Shown: positions 6,726 through 14,379 of the stretch, one piece after another
Layout of the letters: each line of letters starts with the position of its first letter
Position numbering within the stretch: position 1 is the stretch's first letter
NCBI GenBank assembly: GCA_964368305.1
Contig: CAYJAB010000012.1
Coordinates: 1 to 34,181, forward strand
Length of the DNA: 34,181 bases
Direction: 5' to 3'
Source: CAYJAB01 sp964368305
Lineage (GTDB): Bacteria > Bacillota_I > Bacilli_A > Erysipelotrichales > Erysipelotrichaceae
Notes under the pieces: generated by a model
Seen by the model: only the letters and a program-made list of their open reading frames with translations
Told to the model about the DNA's origin: nothing
Databases searched by the model: none
Position numbers and translations under genes: made by a program

Positions 6726-7448
6726 TTAGTAATGTTTAACTCTGCTTTCATAATGTTCATAAAGTGAATCATTGTCAAATCCATCTACATTTTGAGATTG
6801 GAATACAGGTAATTTACCGCCTTTTTCTGCAACGATTTTTAATGCTTCATTCACAATCGTATTTAAAATTAACATACTTGAAATTGAAGAACCAGGACCT
6901 GTTTTAACACCTGCTACTTCCATAAGTGCATCCCCTTCAGGCACACAGTTATCAACGATGCAATCAACACATTCGTATAATTTTTTACCACTTGGGTGAC
7001 GTGAAGTTGTTTCTTGTGATTGTTTTAAGTTTGTTAAAGCAACTGTAAAGATTCCTTCTTTTTTAGCACGCATTGCCATTTCAACTGGTACTGCATTACG
7101 CCCTGAGTTTGAAATGATAATCATAATATCACCTTGTTGGATATTGTATGAATCATAAATTACATCCGCAACACCACACACTTTTTCCATAGCACCACTT
7201 CTTCTAGCACCAAAAGCAGTTAATGAATCTGGATCTAACATTGCGTTTACATTCGCAAGACCACCTGCTCTTGCGAACAATTCGATACCGATCATATGTG
7301 AATGTCCCGTACCAAATGCATGAATAACTTTATCATTCATAATATTGTCTGCAACTTTTACTGCAAGCTCCGCAATTACATCTTTTTGTGTTTCATCACA
7401 TTTCTTAATTAAGTCTACAATTAAATTTACATATTCATAGTTGTACAT
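6726..7448 (-). CDS. SIS-domain protein (UPF0309-like), third of three paralogues
   Basis: The 240-residue protein is one sugar-isomerase (SIS) domain with an N-terminal helical cap. Motifs are HAFGTGHSHMIGIEL (residues about 43-57), SNSGRNAVPVEMA in the centre, and TSRHPSGKKLYE, the phosphosugar-binding signature seen in UPF0309 proteins. SIS domains bind phosphorylated sugars; many are isomerases, etherases or deacetylating enzymes, and others are sensors. No kinase, PTS component or regulator lies beside it, so the substrate cannot be named. It starts 12 bases after the second SIS gene and ends shortly before a terminator. Confidence 0.88.
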   Translation of the reverse strand: MYNYEYVNLIVDLIKKCDETQKDVIAELAVKVADNIMNDKVIHAFGTGHSHMIGIELFARAGGLANVNAMLDPDSLTAFGARRSGAMEKVCGVADVIYDSYNIQQGDIMIIISNSGRNAVPVEMAMRAKKEGIFTVALTNLKQSQETTSRHPSGKKLYECVDCIVDNCVPEGDALMEVAGVKTGPGSSISSMLILNTIVNEALKIVAEKGGKLPVFQSQNVDGFDNDSLYEHYESRVKHY

Positions 7449-7460
7449 TTTTTCTTCCTC

Positions 7461-8213
7461 CTAGTTCCAACGACCTTCATATTTTTCTAATAATTCTTGA
7501 TTACGTTTGATATTTTCTTCTGTATCATTTGGTACAAACACAGGTGGCTTATAGTTATTTTCAATCATAATTTTACAAGTTTCGATTGTCAAAGACTGTG
7601 CAATATACGCACCTGTTATACTTGAAATAGAACAAATTTTTGGACCTGTTGTTTCAATCAATGCATCTCCCATTGGTCCACAGTTGTCAATAACGACATC
7701 AGCCAATTCATAAAGTTTCTTCCCACTTGGATGACGAGATGCTTCACTTGAAGTATGTTGCCAGCTTGTAACAACAATTACTTTGTGTCCTTTTTCTTTA
7801 ACATATAAAGCCATATCGATTACCATTCCATTAATTCCTGAGTTAGAAATAATGATGAATGAATCATGTTTACTAATGTTATATAAATCATAAAATTGAC
7901 CAGCAAGCCCTGCTTTTCTTTCAAAATGATTTACAGGATCTCTAAACACTTCTAAACTTACTTTTCCTTTTAATACAAAGTGGCTTGTTTCCATTAAATG
8001 GAACGGTACAAGTGAACCCACTCTATTTCTAAGTTCCATACCAAACCCAACAGAATGACCTGATCCAAATACATGAACAACTCCATCATTCATCATTGTA
8101 TCCGCGCAAATTTTTGCAGCGTTTTGAATCGATTCTTTTTCTTTAGTTTGAAGAGTATCGATTACACTTAATGCTTCTGAATAAAACGTATCCATATTGA
8201 TATCTTTTAACAT
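7461..8213 (-). CDS. SIS-domain protein (UPF0309-like), second of three paralogues
   Basis: The 250-residue protein is close in layout to its neighbours. VHVFGSGHSVGFGMELRNRV is the first phosphosugar loop, SNSGINGMVIDMAL the central Ser-rich loop, and SRHPSGKKLYELADVVIDNC the family signature. Conserved C-terminal residues CGPMGDALIETTGPK match the UPF0309 pattern. Differences after 'GSLVPFH' between the three copies fall where substrate specificity would be expected. The ribosome site is good (GGAGGGTGTT before ATG 8213), and the gap to the upstream SIS gene is 9 bases. The reaction is unknown. Confidence 0.88.
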   Translation of the reverse strand: MLKDINMDTFYSEALSVIDTLQTKEKESIQNAAKICADTMMNDGVVHVFGSGHSVGFGMELRNRVGSLVPFHLMETSHFVLKGKVSLEVFRDPVNHFERKAGLAGQFYDLYNISKHDSFIIISNSGINGMVIDMALYVKEKGHKVIVVTSWQHTSSEASRHPSGKKLYELADVVIDNCGPMGDALIETTGPKICSISSITGAYIAQSLTIETCKIMIENNYKPPVFVPNDTEENIKRNQELLEKYEGRWN

Positions 8214-8222
8214 AACACCCTC

Positions 8223-8963
8223 CTATGAATTCCATCTTCCGATATACTTATCAGAGATTTTCTTGTTGTGCTCATCCGCACCTTTAACATTCACACTCAT
8301 CAATACAGGACAATCTACATTTAAGCTATTTAAATATCGATATGTCTCAGCTGTAAGCATTTGTGCAATAATATTTCCAATTACAGTTGATACTTGACAT
8401 ACAGCAACACCCTCAAGGTCAATTACTGTATCCGGATTTGGTGCACATACATCAATAATAATATCCGCTAAATCCATAATATTTTTTTGACTAGCATGTG
8501 TTGTTTTAGCTTCTTTTGCTTCTTTAACATTTGTAACAACAACAAGCTTATGTCCTCTTTCTTTTAAAATATGAGCAAATTCAACAATTAACTCTTTGTT
8601 ACCAGCATTTGAAATTAAGATAAACATATCTTTTTCTTCAATGTTATAACAATCCCAAAGCAATTGTGCCAATGATGCATTGTCCTCAAAATTAGGATCA
8701 TTTGCCACATCAGCTGTTATTTTCCCTCTTAATAATAAGTCTCCTGTAAAGACTTGGTGAAAAGGCATTAACCCTCCAGCACGATATCCAAGTTCCATTG
8801 AGAATGCACGTCCTGAACCTAATCCAAATAATTGAACGATTCCGTTTTCCATCATGCAATCTCCCATCATCTTAGCAGTTGCATAAATCGCTTCTCTTTG
8901 TGATTCACAAACTTCATCTAAATATCGTTTTGTTACTTCGAAATACTTGTTTGCATCAACCAT
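8223..8963 (-). CDS. SIS-domain protein, first of three paralogues, divergent signature
   Basis: The 246-residue single SIS-domain protein has QLFGLGSGRAFSMELGYRAG and SNAGNKELIVEFAH. The signature that reads SRHPSGKKLYE in the other two copies is changed to THASQKNIMDLAD here, losing the RHPSGK residues, and SNSG has become SNAG. This copy may therefore bind a different ligand or be non-catalytic. It is the first gene of the operon, with a strong ribosome site (AGGAGGAAAG) and a promoter at 9013-9042. Confidence 0.85.
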   Translation of the reverse strand: MVDANKYFEVTKRYLDEVCESQREAIYATAKMMGDCMMENGIVQLFGLGSGRAFSMELGYRAGGLMPFHQVFTGDLLLRGKITADVANDPNFEDNASLAQLLWDCYNIEEKDMFILISNAGNKELIVEFAHILKERGHKLVVVTNVKEAKEAKTTHASQKNIMDLADIIIDVCAPNPDTVIDLEGVAVCQVSTVIGNIIAQMLTAETYRYLNSLNVDCPVLMSVNVKGADEHNKKISDKYIGRWNS

Positions 8964-9012
8964 TTACTTCTTTCCTCCTGTTAAATAGTAAACAAAAAAT
9001 ATATACATTGCT

Positions 9013-9042
9013 ATTATACATTATTCTTAAATGATTTGTTAA
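9013..9042 (-). promoter_or_regulatory. Promoter of the SIS operon
   Basis: Minus strand: -35 TTAACA (9042-9037), an 18-base spacer and -10 TATAAT (9018-9013). It is about 50 bases before ATG 8963 and diverges from the exporter promoter. Confidence 0.6.
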
Positions 9043-9072
9043 AATATTTACAAATAATTTCCCTTTTTTTTC

Positions 9073-9101
9073 TTGTATATATTTTAATATAAAGCTATAA
9101 T
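9073..9101 (+). promoter_or_regulatory. Promoter of the RND exporter-tetR operon
   Basis: -35 TTGTAT (9073-9078), a 17-base spacer and -10 TATAAT (9096-9101). RNA would start near 9108, immediately before the palindromic operator. Confidence 0.75.
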
Positions 9102-9110
9102 TTTATAAAT

Positions 9111-9126
9111 GACCGACCAGTCGGTC
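9111..9126 (+). promoter_or_regulatory. TetR-family operator palindrome
   Basis: GACCGACCAGTCGGTC is a near-perfect inverted repeat of GACCGAC, the classic form of many TetR-family operators. It covers about +3 to +18 of the predicted transcript and lies just before the ribosome site AGAGGAG. It is GC-rich in an AT-rich background. The TetR gene at 13028 is the natural ligand (inference). Confidence 0.8.
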
Positions 9127-9141
9127 GAAAGAGGAGAATTT

Positions 9142-12100
9142 ATGATTAAAACAAGTATAAAAAAACCTTATACCGTCTTTGTTGGTGTAATATTAGTAAT
9201 CGTTTTAGGTGTAGTATCTTTTTTAGGACTTAAAACTGATTTACTTCCAACAATCGACCTTCCATATGTTGTCGTTGTAACAACTTATCCTGGAGCAAAC
9301 CCTGAGAAAGTTGAGGTAGCTGTAACACAACCTTTAGAACAGTCTATATCTACAGTAAGTGGACTAGTAAGTTTACAAAGTGTTTCAAGTGAAAACATGA
9401 GTATGCTTATTTTAGAATTTAATGAGAGTTCGAATATGGATTCCATTATGTTGGAGTTAAACAATAATATCGAAATGGTTAGAGGCTATTTTGATGATAT
9501 GGTCTCTCCTCCAATGATTTTAAAAATAAATCCAGACATGATGCCAGTTCAGATGATCAGTGTTGATGTCGAGGGGATGGACATAAAAGAACTTACAGCT
9601 TATGTCGAAAATGAACTTGCACCGCAACTTGAAAGAATTGATGGTGTTGCAAGTGTAGATGTAAGTGGTTCAGTCGAAGATTTTGTTGAAATTAAACTTA
9701 ATCAAGATAAAATAGATGAAATTAATGAAAGCATTTTAAATGCAGTTAGTTCAGATTTATATAATACAAAAAGAGAATTAGACAATGCAAAAAACGATAT
9801 TGCAAACAGTAAAACTGATTTAATTAATCAAAGCAATGAAGTTTATGCACAATTTGGTGAAGCATCTGCTCAACTTGATTCTACACAAGCTTCTCTTGTT
9901 TCCGTAGATTCAGAAAAAGTTCGTTTAGAAAGTGAAAAAGCAATTGTATTACAACAACAGACACTTCTTGATACTAAAAAAGGTCTACTTGCATATACAT
10001 TACAAATTCAAACATTAATTACACAATCAGATAGTTTACTGTCAAACCCATTAATATCAGATGCAATGTCGTTTACAGAAATATTAACTTTATCTCCTAC
10101 TTCATCTGATATCATCTATGGTATTATCGCTTCTCAACTTGTACTTGAAAGTGATTCGATCACTACTTTTAAAATAAATGCAAATGAAGCCATCGTTGCA
10201 AATAATGCTAATATTTCAAATGTTGATGCATCTTTGCTTGCAATGGGAGTAGATCAATCTATTATTGATGCAGCTGACCGTACTTTATTAGATGGTAAAG
10301 TCTCACAACTGGATTCAGATATTATCACAGCAAATTTAATTTCCGAAGGACTGCAAGCAACACTTCAAACACTTCAAAAATCATATGCTGATTTAGAAAA
10401 AGCAAAACTTGAGACAACCGCATCACTTGCTGTTGGACAAGCACAACTTGCAAGTGCAGAGATGGAATTAGATGCCGGGATTAAAGAGTTTGAATCGGCA
10501 CAAAAGCAAGCATTAGAGCAAGCAAACATCGATTCATTGGTTACTCAATCTACGATCTCTTCTATATTATCTGCGCAAAACTTCTCAATGCCTGCAGGAT
10601 ATGTTGGGGATAAAGAAAATAAAATCGCTGTTAAAATCGGTGATAAATTTACTACAATCGAACAATTACAAGATTTACTATTATTAGATATGAACTTAGA
10701 TGGAGTAGATCCTATTTACTTAAAAGATGTTGCTGAAGTTTCAATTCAAGACAACAGCGACGAACAATATACAAGAGTAAATGGAAATCCTGGTGTAACA
10801 ATTGCTATTCAAAAATCAAGTTTGGCTTCTACAACTGATGTAACGAAAAGTGTAAATGATGAAATAGAAACTCTTCTTTTAAATAACGAAGACTTATCTA
10901 TCGCAACTTTGTTAGATCAAGGTGTTTATATTAATATTGTTATCGACAGTGTTATGACAAACTTAGTCTATGGTGGATTAATCGCATTTTTAGTATTATT
11001 AGTCTTCCTAAAAGATTTAAGACCTACACTGATTATTGGGTTTTCCATTCCAATCAGTTTAGTATTCAGTATAGTATTAATGTACTTTAGTAACGTAAAT
11101 TTAAATATCATTTCCCTATCTGGTTTATCTTTAGGTGTTGGGATGCTTGTAGACAATAGTATTGTTGTAATTGAAAACATTTACCGTTTAAGAAATTTAG
11201 GCTATTCAAAAGTGAAAGCTGCAACAATCGGTGCATCACAAGTTATGAGTGCAATCTTAGCATCTACACTTACTACAGTATGTGTGTTCTTGCCAATTGT
11301 ATTTGCGGATGGTATCTCTAGACAGTTGTTTACGGACATGGGTCTTACAATTGCATATTCATTATTCGCGAGTTTAATTGTCGCTTTAACACTTGTCCCT
11401 GCAATGGCTTCAACAATGTTGAAAGCACGTAAGGTTAAACAAAACAAATTCTATGCAGGTATGCTGAGTTTTTATGATAAAACAATACGATTTAATTTAA
11501 AACATAAATTTATTATTATATTATCTACACTTGGTTTACTCGTATTATCTTTATATAACACATTGAGTATGCCACTTGAAATGATTCCAGCAATGGACTC
11601 TACACAACTTCAAATGACACTTGAAATGGATGATACAACAGAAGAAGAGTTAATCAATCATGGCGAAATTATTGCAGATCGTATTTTAAATATTGAAGGT
11701 GTTGAAACAGTTGGTGTGACTGCGGGATCATCAAGTATGAGTGCGATGATGGGCAGTGAAGCACAAACTAAATTCACTTCACTTACTTATTATATTATTT
11801 TAGATGAAAATGCAGGTGTAAGTAATGTTGAAGTAGAATCTCAAATTAAAAAGGTCAATCCTGAATATTTAGAAAGTATTTCTATAATGTCTTCTAATAT
11901 GGATATCAGTGCGTTAGGTGGAACAGGCATTTCATTGATCTTAAAAGGAAATAACTTAGATACTTTACAAAGTGAAGCAACTTTAATTGCAGATATTATC
12001 AAAAATGTTGAAGGTGTTGAAGATGCCCTAGATGGATCACAAGAACAAGTAGAAGAATTAAGAGTAGATGTAAATAAAACTAAAGCAATGGCTTATAACT

Positions 12101-13038
12101 TAACTGTTGCGCAAGTATATCAATTATTATCTACAGAATTAACAGAAACAACACAATCTACAACTATGACATTCTCAAATGTTGATTTAGACACAATTAT
12201 TGTAGGTTCTGTTGTAAAAGATGCGGATGCAATAAAAGATATTGTTGTCGCAACTAAAACAGTAAAAGATAAAGAAGTTGATGTTAAATTGGAAGAAATT
12301 GCAGAAATTTATTACGCAAATGGCCCATCTAGTATAAACCGTGATAATCAATCAAGAACTCAAACTGTAACGATTATTATTGAAGAAGGATTTAATCCAA
12401 GTCTTGTAAGTCGTGATGTTGAAAAAGCGCTTGAGAATTATACACCTCCTGTTGGATATTCTTATGAATTTGCAGGAGAAAATGAAATGATTGTTTCGAC
12501 AATTGAGGATTTAATATTAATGATTACACTTGCAATTATCTTTATTTACTTAATAATGGTTGCACAATTCCAAAGTTTAATGTCACCATTTATTGTCTTA
12601 TTTACAATACCTTTGGCATTTACAGGTGGACTGTTGGCTTTACAAATAACTGATCAAACATTATCTATTACTTCTATGGTAGGGTTCTTAGTCTTAGCAG
12701 GAATCGTTGTAAATAATGGAATTGTATTTGTAGATTATGTAAACCAATTAAGATTAGAGGGACTAGATAAAAAAGAAGCATTGATTCAAGCAGGTAAAGA
12801 TCGTATTAGACCAATCTTTATGACAGCTCTTACAACAATTCTTGCAATGAGTACGATGGCACTTGGTGTTGGTATGGGTGCACAGATGACACAAGGAATG
12901 GCAATTGTCGCGATTGGTGGTCTAAGCTATGCTACTGTTCTTACTTTATATTTAGTACCTGCATTATATGATATTCTCCATAAAAAACCGCTTAAAAAAA
13001 TTGAAGTGAACTTTGAGGAAGAAGATCATGCAATCTAA
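9142..13038 (+). CDS. RND-family (HAE1/AcrB-like) exporter with long coiled-coil insertion
   Basis: This is a 1298-residue proton-driven exporter. The start at 9142 is chosen because AGAGGAG lies 6 bases upstream; the upstream in-frame ATG at 9109 has no ribosome site and sits at the predicted transcript start. It has an N-terminal span, two large outer loops and two sets of spans. The TM4 motif is GMLVDNSIVVIENI, keeping one of the two AcrB Asp residues (VDN for VDD). AcrB-type proteins are near 1030 residues. The extra length is an insertion at about residues 185-450, rich in Lys/Glu/Gln heptads (YNTKRELDNAKNDIANSKTD). It splits the first porter subdomain between VEIKLNQDKIDE and ISSILSAQNFSMPAG. 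No membrane-fusion partner gene is adjacent. The gene overlaps tetR by 11 bases. The cargo is unknown. Confidence 0.93.
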   Translation: MIKTSIKKPYTVFVGVILVIVLGVVSFLGLKTDLLPTIDLPYVVVVTTYPGANPEKVEVAVTQPLEQSISTVSGLVSLQSVSSENMSMLILEFNESSNMDSIMLELNNNIEMVRGYFDDMVSPPMILKINPDMMPVQMISVDVEGMDIKELTAYVENELAPQLERIDGVASVDVSGSVEDFVEIKLNQDKIDEINESILNAVSSDLYNTKRELDNAKNDIANSKTDLINQSNEVYAQFGEASAQLDSTQASLVSVDSEKVRLESEKAIVLQQQTLLDTKKGLLAYTLQIQTLITQSDSLLSNPLISDAMSFTEILTLSPTSSDIIYGIIASQLVLESDSITTFKINANEAIVANNANISNVDASLLAMGVDQSIIDAADRTLLDGKVSQLDSDIITANLISEGLQATLQTLQKSYADLEKAKLETTASLAVGQAQLASAEMELDAGIKEFESAQKQALEQANIDSLVTQSTISSILSAQNFSMPAGYVGDKENKIAVKIGDKFTTIEQLQDLLLLDMNLDGVDPIYLKDVAEVSIQDNSDEQYTRVNGNPGVTIAIQKSSLASTTDVTKSVNDEIETLLLNNEDLSIATLLDQGVYINIVIDSVMTNLVYGGLIAFLVLLVFLKDLRPTLIIGFSIPISLVFSIVLMYFSNVNLNIISLSGLSLGVGMLVDNSIVVIENIYRLRNLGYSKVKAATIGASQVMSAILASTLTTVCVFLPIVFADGISRQLFTDMGLTIAYSLFASLIVALTLVPAMASTMLKARKVKQNKFYAGMLSFYDKTIRFNLKHKFIIILSTLGLLVLSLYNTLSMPLEMIPAMDSTQLQMTLEMDDTTEEELINHGEIIADRILNIEGVETVGVTAGSSSMSAMMGSEAQTKFTSLTYYIILDENAGVSNVEVESQIKKVNPEYLESISIMSSNMDISALGGTGISLILKGNNLDTLQSEATLIADIIKNVEGVEDALDGSQEQVEELRVDVNKTKAMAYNLTVAQVYQLLSTELTETTQSTTMTFSNVDLDTIIVGSVVKDADAIKDIVVATKTVKDKEVDVKLEEIAEIYYANGPSSINRDNQSRTQTVTIIIEEGFNPSLVSRDVEKALENYTPPVGYSYEFAGENEMIVSTIEDLILMITLAIIFIYLIMVAQFQSLMSPFIVLFTIPLAFTGGLLALQITDQTLSITSMVGFLVLAGIVVNNGIVFVDYVNQLRLEGLDKKEALIQAGKDRIRPIFMTALTTILAMSTMALGVGMGAQMTQGMAIVAIGGLSYATVLTLYLVPALYDILHKKPLKKIEVNFEEEDHAI

Positions 13039-13633
13039 TTATTCATCAAAGGAAGAATTGATATTCAACAGTGTCTTAAGTTTAATCAAAGAAGGTAAAA
13101 ATCTTAGAGATCTTACCGTGTTAGATATTGCAACATCTGCCAATATTGGAAAAGGAACTGTTTATGGATATTTTACAAGTAAAGAAGAAATTATCGGTAA
13201 AGCACTTCTATTTTCATTAGAAAGAGAACATCAAAAGCTTCTAACTAAACTTAATTTTGATCATTCTTTTAAAGATAATCTATATCAACTTTATGACTTT
13301 GTGTTTGAAAGCGCACAATTTGAGTATTCTATCTTCTCATTAATAGGCGCAATCAAAGACCTACAGGAACTGAATAACTATTTTAAAGATTCTTGTCAAA
13401 AACAACTAGAGAAATTTGAAGAAAGTAATAAATCTTTATTTTCTAACTTAATAAAAAAAGGATTTTATGAAAAAAAATTGTCTTATATATCAGATCCTAT
13501 ATATGTAGAACTTGTTGTATTTTCAAATATCGCAATGATCGGAAGAAGTGCTATGAAACAAAATCTGAGTGCAGATATGATTGAGAAAATTAAAGATAGC
13601 GCTTATACACAACTTATAAAAAGTTTGAATTAA
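13028..13633 (+). CDS. TetR-family repressor of the RND exporter
   Basis: The 201-residue regulator has an N-terminal three-helix DNA-binding domain (residues about 8-55) with VLDIATSANIGKGTVYGYFTSKEEII as turn and recognition helix. This is the canonical TetR pattern. A helical ligand-binding and dimer domain follows. The start chosen is ATG 13028 with AGGAAG upstream; a TTG at 13013 is also in frame but has no ribosome site. It overlaps the exporter stop, so the two are translated together. The GACCGAC palindrome at 9111-9126 is its probable operator, giving autoregulation and exporter repression relieved by an unknown ligand. Confidence 0.93.
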   Translation: MQSNYSSKEELIFNSVLSLIKEGKNLRDLTVLDIATSANIGKGTVYGYFTSKEEIIGKALLFSLEREHQKLLTKLNFDHSFKDNLYQLYDFVFESAQFEYSIFSLIGAIKDLQELNNYFKDSCQKQLEKFEESNKSLFSNLIKKGFYEKKLSYISDPIYVELVVFSNIAMIGRSAMKQNLSADMIEKIKDSAYTQLIKSLN

Positions 13634-13662
13634 AAGTATCACTTAGTGATGCTTTTTATTTT
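13632..13662 (+). terminator. Terminator after tetR
   Basis: AAAAGTATCAC pairs with GTGATGCTTTT (one G-T pair) around a 3-base loop at 13632-13656, followed by TATTTTT. It immediately follows the tetR stop. The rest of the gap to 13795 shows nothing firm. Confidence 0.75.
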
Positions 13663-13795
13663 TACTTCTATTTCTGCATTGTATATGCTGAATTCACATG
13701 CTATTATTTTTATGTTAAGAAAAAAATAAAAAAATTTAAAATTAATGAAATAAAACGGATGTTTTACGCATTAATAGGGTGAAAGGAACAAAATT

Positions 13796-14374
13796 ATGCT
13801 GAATTTAATGGCCATTATTCAGGAAAACTTTCTAACTAGTCGAGCAAATATCGATCAAGTTACAGACGAAATGATTTTCGAAATAGGAAAAGGCAACAAA
13901 GATGCTTTTAAAGAATTTTATTATTGTACACAACATGCTTTATATGGATATATTTTATCTTATTTAAAAAACAGACATGAAACAGAAGATATTCTTCATG
14001 ATACTTATATTAAAATAAGAGAAAAAGCACACACTTACACAGGATATGAAAAGCCTATGGCTTGGGTATTTACAGTTGCAAAAAATCTTTCACTAATGAA
14101 ATTAAGAAATGCACAGCAAATATCTGATATCAGTGAATTTGAAAATACAGCTTCACAAAGTAAATTTGAAGAAAATGTAATTGATAACATTGTATTAAAA
14201 ACTGCTTTAGACATATTAGACCAACAAAGCAAAGAGATTATTATTTTGCACAGTGTTACAGGGTTAAAGTTTAGAGAAATCGCAAGTGATTTAAATTTAA
14301 ACATCGCTACTGTACTGACAAAATATAATCGTGCACTCAAAAAGATGCAAACATACTTAAAAGAAAAGGAGTAA
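13796..14374 (+). CDS. ECF-type RNA polymerase sigma factor
   Basis: The 192-residue sigma-70-family protein has only regions 2 and 4. Region 2 (residues about 38-110) holds LKNRHETEDILHDTYIKI, the -10 recognition and core-binding helix, and AWVFTVAKNLSLMKLRN. Region 4 (about 137-188) holds LDQQSKEIIILHSVTGLKFREIA followed by a DNA-binding helix (LNIATVLTKYNRALKKM). The ribosome site is GAAAGGA, 8 bases before ATG 13796; a second Met four codons later is possible. The next gene, 5 bases away, is a membrane anti-sigma protein with RsgI features, so the pair is a signalling module. The signal and the regulon are unknown. Confidence 0.92.
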   Translation: MLNLMAIIQENFLTSRANIDQVTDEMIFEIGKGNKDAFKEFYYCTQHALYGYILSYLKNRHETEDILHDTYIKIREKAHTYTGYEKPMAWVFTVAKNLSLMKLRNAQQISDISEFENTASQSKFEENVIDNIVLKTALDILDQQSKEIIILHSVTGLKFREIASDLNLNIATVLTKYNRALKKMQTYLKEKE

Positions 14375-14379
14375 ACTTT

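Noticed and set aside
9109..9141. Earlier in-frame ATG at 9109 for the RND exporter
   Set aside because: It lies at the predicted RNA start, has no ribosome site, and the extra codons are encoded by the palindromic operator. ATG 9142 has AGAGGAG 6 bases upstream.
13013..13027. TTG start at 13013 for tetR
   Set aside because: No ribosome site precedes it, while ATG 13028 has AGGAAG at proper spacing.
13747..13774. ECF-type promoter (GAAAT ... CGCATTAA) before the sigma gene
   Set aside because: The -35 and -10 are weak, and the predicted RNA start would fall on the ribosome site, so autoregulation is not supported enough to list.
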